This document shows, piece after piece, positions 29,925 through 40,315 of a stretch of 64,000 bases of DNA (its first letter is position 1; each line of letters starts with the position of its first letter). The notes beneath the pieces were generated by a model, which was given only the letters and a program-made list of their open reading frames with translations, was not told where the DNA came from and made no database searches. Position numbers and translations under genes: made by a program. The stretch is taken from assembly GCA_963921825.1 (NCBI GenBank), contig OY997596.1, positions 17,985,001 through 18,049,000 of the forward strand, given 5' to 3'. The DNA is from Erodium maritimum. Taxonomy: Eukaryota > Streptophyta > Magnoliopsida > Geraniales > Geraniaceae.

Positions 29925-30681
29925 ATTCAGCCTTAGGTACTAAGCTATGATTATCAACTATGAATCCCATTGTTTATCACCCTAAAGAGGGAAGGAAAAC
30001 AACTTTGATCATAGTTTTTATAATGGTTGTTATAATTTTTATAATGGTTGTAACTTCATTATAAATTTTGAGTGTAATTTTTATAAAAGTTGTAATGATA
30101 TAAAACATAATACAAGAAATATCAAGAACACAAGCACAACACTGAAAATTCATTGTTTAAAATTAACATCTATAACCTCTACCTTTCCTAATATCATAAT
30201 CATAGTTCCAATCTTCATAAAACATAAATAGTAAAATTCATCCAACATACCTTAATAGAACTTCAAAGTTCCGGAGTACACACTCAACTAGTTTAGTCTC
30301 CCTCCGTCGACTCCATGTCTTTGTGGGATGATACTAGTGCTAGGTGATCGCTCAACGAGACCCTTTGAGCTTCTATCTTGGATGTGGGTAGAATGATACT
30401 AATTATGTATTATGGAGATAGAAGACTAGGATTATGATGAGGGTGGTAAGAGACTATAGATGTAGAAAGAGAGTTTAGCTAGCCATAGAGAGAGAGAACT
30501 TCAAAAAAGATGAACTTCGTAGAATTGAAACTTGAATTTTTACATGGAGTTCATGTTCCTTATATAGGCCTCCTCATCAACTATTACAATAATGTTCATT
30601 ACTATTCTCACAATTGCTATTTTGGCAACTAGTAGGTAAATAATCTTACTATTTTGCCAACTTATCACAATAATGGTCTTA
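29925..30681 (-). promoter_or_regulatory. Viral intergenic region and leader, proximal part
   Basis: Non-coding, between the putative transcription start (about 30530) and the primer site, so the pregenomic RNA would have a leader of more than 600 nt before the first ORF, typical for the family. The outer solo LTR interrupts the region at 30682-30686; its distal part continues at 36924. Confidence 0.7.
30560..30566 (-). promoter_or_regulatory. TATA box of the viral promoter
   Basis: GGCCTATATAAGG on the minus strand (30558-30570), about 640 bases upstream of the primer site: the arrangement of a 35S-type core promoter. The solo LTR begins only about 120 bases further upstream and separates this core from the distal intergenic sequence. 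Confidence 0.7.
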
Positions 30682-33600
30682 CATAGTGTAAAACCCGCTT
30701 CGTTTTCAAAAGGGTATTAAATTGCAACCTGAAAACCTTAGGGTAGGTTTTTGAAACAAGTGGTAAAAAAAAAGGAAACAGGTCTGGACCAGGCCAGGCA
30801 CGCAGGCCCAGCCCAGCCCAGCCATCCTTGGGCCCGAGCCACCTGAGGCCCAATCGGGTCAGGCCTGGGTATTTAAACCCTCTTCTCCTCTCTGAAACCA
30901 TAATCCCCTCACAACGCAGCCGAACCCTCACCTCCCGTTTTCTCTCTCCCTCTCTGGTTCGTCTCGAGCTCGCCGACCAGTTTCCGGCCGCCACCTCCCT
31001 CACCACCCTCGTTCCCATCCTCCTCACCCTCTCCGACCAGTCTCTTCCCCGTCTCCGTCCAAAAACCGTCCGTCCACCACCGGTTCCGGTCGACCTCACG
31101 CCACCGCCCCTCTTCCGGTCTCCGACCTCCCCGTCCCGAGCCCTAGCTTGTAAAACCCGCTTCGCTTTAAAAGGGTATTAAATTGCAATCCGGAAACCTT
31201 AAGGTAGGTTTTTGAAACAAGTGCAAAAAAAAATAATAATAATGGGTCGGACCGGACCCGACCAGTAGACCTGGCCCAAACCACCGACCCGGCCCAAGTC
31301 CACCCTATATAAGGTGGCATTAGGGTTCAGAAACCCTAATACCCACTCCCCCTCTCCACACCGCCCCTCTCCTCTCCGAACCCGATCCTCTCCCTTCCAT
31401 TTCTCCGGCGACCTCCATCTTCTCCGGCCGACACACCAGCTCCGGCTCCTTCTCCTCCGTCCGATTCTCCGACCACGCCGCCCCCGTCTCTTTTCTCCTC
31501 TCCGTCCGCCACCACCGAGCCCGACAGCCACCGCCCGTCCTTCCTCTCCGGCCCTCTCAACGCCACCGCCCTTCTCCCCACGACCACGCCGCCGTCCCGA
31601 GCCCGAGCTCGCCGTCCCGAGCCCGAGCTCGTCCTCCCCGACCACCCTCTCCCTCGTCCCGAGCCGTCGCCGGTACCCCACCACCGAGCCACTCCTCTCC
31701 TCCGTCCAGCACCAGCCTCGCCGTCCAGCTCAAGCCCCGCCAGCTTGGAGTCCGACCACCACCGTCCCTTTGGCCGAAGTCCAGCCGTGCCACCGTGTTT
31801 TCCCACGGTGAGAATCTCTCACCCACGGGGTTTGGGTCGCCGGCGTCTTCGCTGGTGGCCGGCCGGTCTAAAACCCGAGCTTTCTCTCCCCTTTATTCTG
31901 TTTCCGTGCCTTGATTCGTTCGAGTTTTAGTGGATCTGGCTTGTTTTGTTGATCGGAAGTTGAAGGGGCGATGTCGGAACCGAAAAATTAAGGAGAACTT
32001 TTTTATTAGAAGAAAATGAAACGAAAATCAGATCTATTCAAAATTGGTGTAAATCTGAAAATGTAAAGAAGGAACAAGAATTTTATGTTATTATTGTTAT
32101 GTTTCGAAAAAATCTCAGATCTGGTTAACAATGAAGAAAAAAGGGTTTAATTTTGAGCGTTACTTTGAAAAATCAGATTTAGGTTAAAAGTTCGTTTTCG
32201 CTTTTCGAACGTAAATTAGTTATCGATAAAACTAGATCGGTTAAATTAAACGGGTTTTAAAAAACGAAAGACGGTCGTTAAACAAACTTGATTTAAGTTA
32301 AATCGAAAAGGGAGGGGGGGGGGGGGGAAACGAAATCAAATCGGTTTTAGAAGGGTTTCGGACCAAAATTATCGAATTTGGAAACGAGCGGAAGGAAATC
32401 GTTTGTGTTAAAGTCGAAGTCGGAATTAAACAAAGCAAGGGAGTTCAACGACGGTTTTAAGTTAAAAAGGGGTTTAAACTGGGTTTAGATCAAACATGGG
32501 TTCGGTGCGCGGGTGCTCGAACCCGATCCGTCGTAACCCGACTTTTATCCCGCTCGAGTGTAAACGACAACTGTCGAATTCAACTGGACAAATCGTAGCC
32601 GTTAACTTAACGGCGGAACCGTTATTAATTTGGGCGTTGAGTTTATTTAATTTCGGCATGTTCGTACTAGTTTAAAAGTGAGTTAAATCTGTGTTCTTTT
32701 AGATCGTGCTGCGGACCGAGGCAAAGGGAGGCTCGGCGAGTGACTGCGATCATCTCGGGTTTAGTGGAGCGCTTTTGGAGTTGCTTACGAGGTAGGGAAA
32801 AGTAGCCGGATCTCGGCCCTGACTAGGGAAAGTTAACAGTAGAAATGCATGTGACACTGGGGTGTCGTGGGTTTGTTTAGGTTATCGAATATTAGAAAAG
32901 CATGATACGGGATTGTAGCGTTTATTGGAAATGCATGTTACGGGAACTTGGCAATTAGTGGAAAAGCATGTGACACTTAGTAGTGTCGTAGGAACAAAGG
33001 ACTTAGCGTTAACTGTTTACTGGAGGCATATGACCATGCCCGGAGGTTGTTTGTGAAACTAGCGATCTTAGGACTGTTGGAGGCATCGATTATGCCGGAG
33101 GTTGTTGTGTGTTAATTGTTGTTGAGTTTGGGTGGCCTTGAGAGCCGTGTTTTTATTGTTAAGTTTGGGTGGCCTTGAGAGCCCGTATTTAATTGTTGGT
33201 GTTTTGGGTGGCCTTGAGGGCCCGTGTTAATTGTTGTTGAGTTTGGGTGGCCTTGAGAGCCGTGTTTTTATTGTTAAGTTTGGGTGGCCTTGAGAGCCCG
33301 TATTTAATTGTTGGTGTCTTGGGTGGCCATGAGAGCCCGTGTCTTACTGTTGATGTCTTGAGTGGCAGTGAGTGTTGTGGGGTTGTTGAACCCGAGTCTT
33401 GACTATTGGTGGTTTTGAGTGGCCGCGAGTGCCCGTGAGGTCGTTGACCCGTGAGTCACTGTTAGTGTATTTTGGGAGGCCGTGAGTGCCTGTGGGGGCT
33501 GTTGAGTCCGCGTTTTAGGGTTGGTATCTTGGGTGGCCATGAGTGCCTGTGGAGTGTTGAACCTGTGTTATTGATGTTTGTTGAACTGTGATTGTGGTTA

Positions 33601-36600
33601 CCTGAGGTTGTGGGCCCGCTTCATTAAACGGGGGTCCTCGATCACACGTGTCTGCACGTTCAGACGAGGTAGGGGGCCCGCCTGTCAGTAAAGGGGTTCT
33701 GGCCGCGCGTGTGTGGTTCGGTGGTTGTGAGTGTGATAGGTTGACAGTCTGATCCGACTTTGTGTCGAGGAAATGCGACAGGTCGACCGCCTGACCACGT
33801 CTATGATCGGTAAAGGGCGTGAGAGAGGTTACTGAGCAGCTGGTTTGCGATCCTTGTGATCTTGTTTGGTGTGCGATCCTTTGTGATCTTGTTTGGTGTT
33901 GCGTAGTTCCTTTGAGTCCTTGGAAGAGGTCGTGATCGTTGTGTCGTGTCTACTTACGTGTTGAGTGTCGAGTCGTTCGAGGAAGGTCACCGTGGGTGTT
34001 TGTCAGTCAGAGTACTTGGGTTGGGGACAGTGATCCCCGGGGGTTGAGTTTGTTGTTGGTGTTACCGGCATTGTCTGCTAATTATGCCGTAGTCAGTCTG
34101 TTATCCGTGGTGGTGAGCGAACGCTCACCCCTAGCTGCTTTTCCTACAGGTACTGTTCGTGGGACGGACTAGGTGAGCTCTCGAAGCTTGTGGAGCTGGG
34201 AGCAGAGTCCGGGTTTTTACTTTTGGTCTAGCGACGGATACCTCGCCTTTTTGTCCGCTTGTGGGACGTTGTATTTTGAATTGTAATTATCCTTTTGTTG
34301 AACTAAACTGTTATTGTAAAGTGTTTTAGTGGAAATGTTTTCAAAGTGTTTTCTTATTCTAAACGCTCGCGTCCCGAGTTCGGTTTACTGAAATTGGGGC
34401 GTGACATAGCTCGCCACCGAGCTCCACCTCCTCTTCTCGTCCCGACCTTCCCTTCAACCGAACGTGACCCGAGCTCCCGCCGTCGCCGGCGAGCTCGTCA
34501 GATCCAGAAAGAGACCGAGTCGTCCGGACCCGAGGCGAACTTCTCGCCGTACACCGCCGCTCTCCACCGTCTGCCACCGTTTCTTAACAGTGAGTTCTCG
34601 GCCCGTGGAACCTCGGCCGATAACGGCGTCGCCGGTGGTCGGCCGGACCCAAATCCGATCTCGTCCTTCTTCTCTTATTTTCCTTTCCCGAGTTCGTTCG
34701 GATCTGGTTGGTGATAGAACAGAACTTCGGAAATGGAAAAGAACAGAACAAAAAACGTGATTTCGGTCTTGTTTAAAGGAATATTGAGAATTGGTGTAAA
34801 TCTGAAATGTAAAGATGAACAAAGGGATTAAGGTGTTGTTGTTTTGTTTCAATACAAATTCAGATCTGTTTAATTGTGTAAAAGGGTTTAATTTGAGTTT
34901 AGAATGAAAATCAGATTTAGAATAAAAGTTCGATCTTCGTTTTTCGGACGTAAAACTGTTATTCTTAAAACTAAATCTGATTAAATTAAACGGGTTTCAA
35001 AACGAAAGTCGGTTGTTAAGATTAAACTTGAGTTAAGTTAAATCGAAAAGGGAAACGAAATCAGATCGGCTTTAGAAGGGTTTTGGACCAAAATCTCGAG
35101 TTTGGAAAAGAGCAGAAGGAAATCGTTTTGTTTTAAAATCAAAGTCGGAATTAAATAAAGCAAGGAGTTTCAAAGACGATTTTGAGATAAAAATGGTTTT
35201 AACTGGGTTTTGGATCAAATCTGAGTTCGGTGCACGTGTACTCGAACCCGATCCGTCGTAATCCCACTTTTATCCCGCTCGAGTGTAAAAGACAACTGTC
35301 GGATTTAAACTGGACAAATCGTAACCTTTAACTTAACGGCGGAACCGTTATTAATTTGTGGCTTTCGTGTTTTCTTTAGCGTCCGGCTTCGATCGAAGTA
35401 AAGCCCGGAGGTAGCGAGCCAGAACGTCAGCAGCTAGGAAGCGTAGCGGGTGTTCTTCGGTTGAGGTAGGGAAAAGTAGCCGGATCTCGGCCATGACTAG
35501 GGAAAGTTAACTGTAGAATTGCATGTGACACCGGGGTGTCGTGGGTTATTTAGGTTATCAAATATTAGAAATGCATGATACGGGAACGTAGCGAATACTG
35601 GAAATGCATGTGACACTTAGTAGTGTCGTAAGAGCAGAGAACTTAGCGTTAATTGATTTACTGGAGGCATATGACCATGCCCGGAGGTTGTTTGTGAAAC
35701 TAGTGATCTTAGGACTGTTGGAGGCATTGTTTATGTCGGAGGTTGTTGTGCGTTATTTATTGTTGAGTTTGGGTGGCCTTGAGTGCCCGTGTTATTTGTT
35801 GTTGAGTTTGGGTGGCCTTGAGAGCCCGTGTTATTTATTGTTGAGTTGGGTGGCCTTGAGAGCCCGTATTATTTATTGTCGGGTTTTGGTGGCCTTGAGA
35901 GCCGTGTTATTTATTGCTGAGTCTTGGGTGGCCATGAGAGCCCGTGTTGTCGTTTCGGTGTTTTGGGTGGCCGTGAGTGCCCGTGGGGTTGTTAACCCGT
36001 ACTTTACCGTTGGTTTCTTGGGTGGCCATGAGGGCCCGTAGGGTTGTTGAACCTGTGTTTGGTTGTTGGTGTCTTGTTGGCTTTGAGTGCCTGTGGAGTT
36101 GTCACCGGTGTCGTTACTGTCTGTTTGAACTTGTTTGTGATTGTGTTTGGTTACTGGATACTGGTGGAGGTTGTGTGGTGTAGCTAGCCTCCCGATTGGG
36201 ATCGGGAGAAGCGGAGGGGTTGTGGGCTAGCTCCCCGACTGGGATCGGGGGAAGGACGCGCAGGTGTGGCTAACCACCCGATTGGGATCGGGTGAAGCGG
36301 AGAGGTTGTGGGTTAGCCTCCCGACTGGGATCGGGAGAAGTTGCGCGACAGGTCGACCGCCTGTACCGACTGGGATCGGAAAGGGCGAGATACAGAGATT
36401 GGTTACTGAGCAGCTGGTTTGCGATCCTTTGTGATCTTGTTTGGTATTGTGTGGTTGTCAGTTGTGTCTTGGAGGAGGTCGTCGATCGTAGTGTGGGGTC
36501 TACATCACGTGTCCGAGTGTTGAGTCAGTTGAGGAAAGTTTTGGTCGTGTGTGTGTCTTTTGAGTCGTTGTTGGTGTCACCGGCTTTGTCTGCTAATTAT

Positions 36601-36923
36601 GCCATAGTCAGTCTGTTATCTGTGGTGGTGAGCGAACGCTCACCCCTAGCTGCTTTTCCTACAGGTACCGTTCGCAGTCTGGACTAGGTGAGCTTCTGAA
36701 GCTTGAAGAGCTTGAAGCGGGTTGCTGGGTATTTTTGAGTCTAGAGACGTGTACTTCGTTTTGTCCGAGTGTGGGACTAATATTTTTGAGATGTAAATAA
36801 TATTATTTTGTGAACTAAACTGGCTTTTTAAAGTGATTTAATGAAAACAGGTTTCAAGTGTTGTAACTTTTTAAACGTTCGCGTCCCTAGTTCGGTTCGC
36901 TGAAATCTGGGCGTGACACATAG
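30682..36923 (+). mobile_element. Outer gypsy solo LTR with TSD CATAG, carrying a nested solo LTR
   Basis: LTR 30687-36918 starts TGTAAAACCC and ends GGGCGTGACA; duplication CATAG at 30682-30686 and 36919-36923. Without the nested copy it is about 2.97 kb. Its right part holds tandem GGGTGGCCTTGAGAGCCCGT units (35765-36040) and a block of CCCGACTGGGATCGGG units (36180-36390). No internal domain is present, so it is the product of LTR-LTR recombination. Inserted in the viral intergenic region. Confidence 0.92.
31144..34411 (+). mobile_element. Nested gypsy solo LTR with TSD TAGCT
   Basis: LTR 31149-34406 (3,258 bp) with the same ends as its host LTR; duplication TAGCT at 31144-31148 and 34407-34411. 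TATA box CTATATAAGG at about 31304. Minisatellite of GGGTGGCCTTGAGAGCC units at 33120-33560. A G-run of about 16 lies at 32315. The long open frames in its GC-rich 5' part (31199-31811) are compositional artefacts. Confidence 0.93.
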
Positions 36924-37508
36924 ATTCCTCTTGTCTCCTACTTTTTCTTCCACTTTCTTTTCTTGTACGCAACTTTATCTTTCATCTGTTGCTGAATTTT
37001 TGTCATGTTCCTTTGGCAAACTTTCATCTTGGGCTCTTGTTCTTCTTTTGGGCTTGTATGCTTTCTTGATGGGCTTGTATGATCCATGTTGGGCTTGAAT
37101 GCTTCCTTGTTGGTCTTGAATGCTTCCATGTTGGGCTTGAGTGCTTCCTTGTTGGGCTTCCATTTTTTGGTGATGGTAATATGTTGGGTTTTCACCCGAT
37201 GATATATTGGGCTTTCACCCGATGATATGTTGGGTTTTTACCCGATGATATGTTGGGCTTTCACCCGATGATATGTGGGGTTTTCACCCGATGATATGTT
37301 GGGCTTTCACCCGGTGATATGTTGGGTTTTACATTGTTGGGCCTTTGCCCTGTTAACAAGGTTTTACATTTCCCTTACTGAAAAGGGTCAGATGATTCTT
37401 CTTCTTTTGATAATTTTATTCCCGGATTAATTTCTCCCACAAGGGGTCTTTTCTTGTTCTCAGGTTTGGATTGATAAGCTTTGATTGTCTCGGGGGAATG
37501 TTTATATT
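36924..37508 (-). promoter_or_regulatory. Distal viral intergenic region with two tandem arrays
   Basis: Contains a 23-bp repeat (core GATGATATGTTGGGCTTTCACC, 37177-37330, about six to seven copies) and a looser 24-base repeat (TTGGGCTTGAATGCTTCC type, 37045-37160, about five copies), both between the end of the transactivator-like ORF and the promoter. Candidate enhancer or polyadenylation-region repeats. Confidence 0.65.
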
Positions 37509-38472
37509 CTAGGTTAATAATTTATGGTACATTCTTTCAAGTTCTATGTTACCTTCTGAGAGGATATCATTATTATCATAATATAAGGTGGTGATTTCTT
37601 CTACCTGTCCTCCTTTACTAGTTCCTATGGTTCTAGCCTTTCTTGCTGTTAGCATGTCACTTATCCTTGATTTTAGGAAGTTAAGTCCTGTTGCTCTTTT
37701 TTGGCTTAGCCATTCTTGGAAATTTTCAATAGTGCAGGGTGGTGATAATTTAAGAGAAGCTTCATTTCCTTGGATCTTACTATTTTTTCCGGTTTTAAAC
37801 AGCTGGCACACTACTATAGGTTTTCCTACTAGGTCAGTGCTGGCATCAAATATTTGAATGCCATAGAGCCCTGGTCCATAGGAATGTATCATTTCTCTTG
37901 CTGATTCAGTTATTATAGTAGGTAGTCTTGAGACACTGTTGAGGGTTTCATTGAATAATATCTTATCTACGAAGCCATATAAGAATAAATTTTCCACTAC
38001 ATTAGGGTGGACTTCTTCACTACATATGTATCTGGGGTATTTGGTAACTTTAACAGTTCTTAGGATATCGCTATGCGATTTATAGTCATAGTATTTAGTA
38101 ATCTGTTGAAAGGCTTTTGTGTACTCGGGTGTGTATTTTACTTTATCGCACATGGTGATTCCATTTTCTAACATGTTTGAGGTGGAAGAAGCTGGCATAG
38201 TTGCTAATTTTGATACTAGGACCTGGGGTTTTAGTTGTAAAGATTGTAGTGATCAGGTTGTTTCTCGGTCTCTAATCATTTCTGCTAGAGTTTTAGACAT
38301 TTCAGTTTTTTCCTTTTGTAAATCTTTCATTTTTTGGTCAGTTTCTTTTAGTATGTTGTTGATGGTTTCATCAGTTGTTTTTTTGTAGTTTTATCATGTT
38401 TTCATCAAGTTCAGTAATATGTTTGATTAGTTTGTTAATATATTGTTCAAAGTTGATTTGCTCTGCTTCCAT
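37509..38472 (-). pseudogene. Putative viral transactivator/viroplasmin (TAV-like), broken
   Basis: The main open part is 37509-38198 (229 codons). An upstream coiled-coil segment starts at an ATG near 38472, overlapping the RNase H end; it is separated by a frameshift at a T-run near 38375 and an in-frame stop at about 38253. Position after pol and before the intergenic region, and a globular core (YGPGLYGIQIFDAS, IVVCQLFKTGKN), match the TAV gene of caulimo-, soymo- and solendovirus-type genomes, whose product allows reinitiation on polycistronic RNA and builds inclusion bodies. Assignment rests mainly on position. Confidence 0.55.
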
Positions 38473-40315
38473 GGTTACATCTGCTAAGAAAGTCAGCCAA
38501 TATATTTTTAGTTTCTGATATTGGTTTTACTATGAAATCATAACAACAAAAGAATGACTGCCATTTTCTTCTCCTATTAAGTTCTGGTAGCAAATCTATT
38601 TTGTTAGTGATAAAAGCTTTTACTTGAGTATTGTCAGTTCTAACCACGAATTTTACTTGGGAAAGATGGTAATAAAATCTTTTAATTCCAAACATTACTG
38701 CTAATCATTCTTTTTCATTTATATGATAGTTCTTTTCATGAGGTTTCCATGTTCCTCCTCCGTATCCACATATTTGGGTTTTTTTCTTATCTATGTCATC
38801 TTGTGTATAAGCTATAAGAACTGCTCCCCAACCTATATTACTAGCATCTGTAAATAATTCTAACTGACCAGTTTCCATCGGGATCCTATGTTTAGGTAAG
38901 TTAGTTACCATTTGTTTTATAGTCTTTATTTCCTTCTCATGTTCTTCCTTACATTCAAAATGTGTGTTTTTCTTTATAAGCTCTTGTAAGGGTTTTCTTA
39001 TTTCTGGCAGGTTTTTCATATGGTCTGAGGCATAATTAACTATTCCTAGGAATTGTTGAACATCCTTCTTATTTTCTAGTCTGTCTTTAAAGTTTTTTAT
39101 TTTTGTTACAATATGGTATTGTAGTTTTAATCCTTCTTTGTCTATAATATATCCTAAATACTCTATCTCATTTTTAAAGATTTCAGATTTTTTCTTAGAA
39201 AGTAGTATTCCATGTTGTTTCACAGTTTTCACAAATATATCTAGGTGTTTTATATGTTGGTCTAGGGTATCACTATAAATTAATATATCATCTACATAAA
39301 CCATGCAAAAGTCTTGTAAATTTCTGAATACTTGATCCATTCTTCTCTGAAATATTTGAGGTGCATTCTTTAGTACAAAGGGTAATACTATCCATTCATA
39401 ATGTCCTTGGGGTGCACTAAATGTTGTTAAAGGTCTTGATTCTTTTGTTAGTTTTATCTGCCAAAATCCGCTTTTACAATCAAACTTGCTAAACCATCTC
39501 TTATTTCCTAGTCCGTTAATAAGATTTCTTTTATATGGTAAGAAATATCCATCAAACTCAGTTTTCTTATTTAATTCCCTATAGTCTATAACCATTCTAG
39601 CTTTTCCTCTTTTTTGTTCACTATGTTTTCTTACTAAAAAGGCTGGGCTGCTATGTGGGCTTTTACTTTCTTGTATAAGCTTCATTCCTAGTAATTCTTC
39701 TATTTGAGTTTTAAATTCTTTCTGATCACTAGGACTATACCTGATTGGTCTAGATCTTATTATATCATTAGGATTTTTTAGTTTTATCTCTGCTTGTATT
39801 TTTTCTTTATCCCAAAGTTGTATTGGGTTCTCACCGAAGTTGGGTTTTAGCATATCATGATATCTTTTTGTTAGTTCTTTTAGGTTATTATCTCTTTCCA
39901 TTGTTATGAGGTTAATACTATTTATGCTGGCTGGATGGATTCTTCGTAGTATTATCCATTTGTTACAAGGTGTTTGTAAACTCACAGTATCAATTTTTAC
40001 TACTCTTGTTTTAAAATAATCGAGGAAGTTATTTCCTAATAATATTGATTGCTTCATCTTTTCTTCTTGATATATTAAAGGTATTCTGACCATTGTCTTG
40101 TTTAATAATATTCTTACATTGGTCGCTATTTCATCTAAATCTTTTCTTCTTTCATCAAATCCTGTTACTTTAGTTCTATGTATATTAGATTTCTTCCATC
40201 GGTGTGGTTCTAGTACTTCTTTCTTTGCTAGGCATAAGTCCGCTCCATCATCTATGAATATTATTTGTTTCACTAACTTGTTAGGTTTATATTCTACATA
40301 GGCTTCTACATAAAC
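38447..40315 (-). pseudogene. Viral protease-reverse transcriptase-RNase H, broken by one stop and an LTR
   Basis: From the 5' end: retropepsin-like protease (IDDGADLC, where D-T/S-G is usual; LLGNNFL), RT with RMVIDYRELNKKT, the FDCKSGFWQI block and the catalytic YVDD (plus-strand about 39287-39298), then RNase H (LFTDASNIGWGAVL). A TGA at 38705-38707 cuts RNase H in two; the frame resumes and ends at 38447 (ILADFLSR). The apparent start at 40327 lies in the inserted LTR; the natural start lies on the far side of that LTR, at the coat-protein stop. This enzyme copies pregenomic RNA into DNA. RT ahead of RNase H and no integrase is typical of Caulimoviridae. Confidence 0.92.

Noticed and set aside
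31199..31826. Long Arg/Pro/Gly-rich frames on both strands
   Set aside because: GC-rich LTR leader sequence; all frames open by composition, no domain, lies inside a solo LTR.
34346..34852. 122- and 132-codon frames
   Set aside because: GC-rich continuation of the outer LTR leader right of the nested insertion; no domain.
38119..38388. Plus-strand 89-codon frame opposite the viral transactivator region
   Set aside because: Shadow of the coiled-coil segment on minus; no domain.
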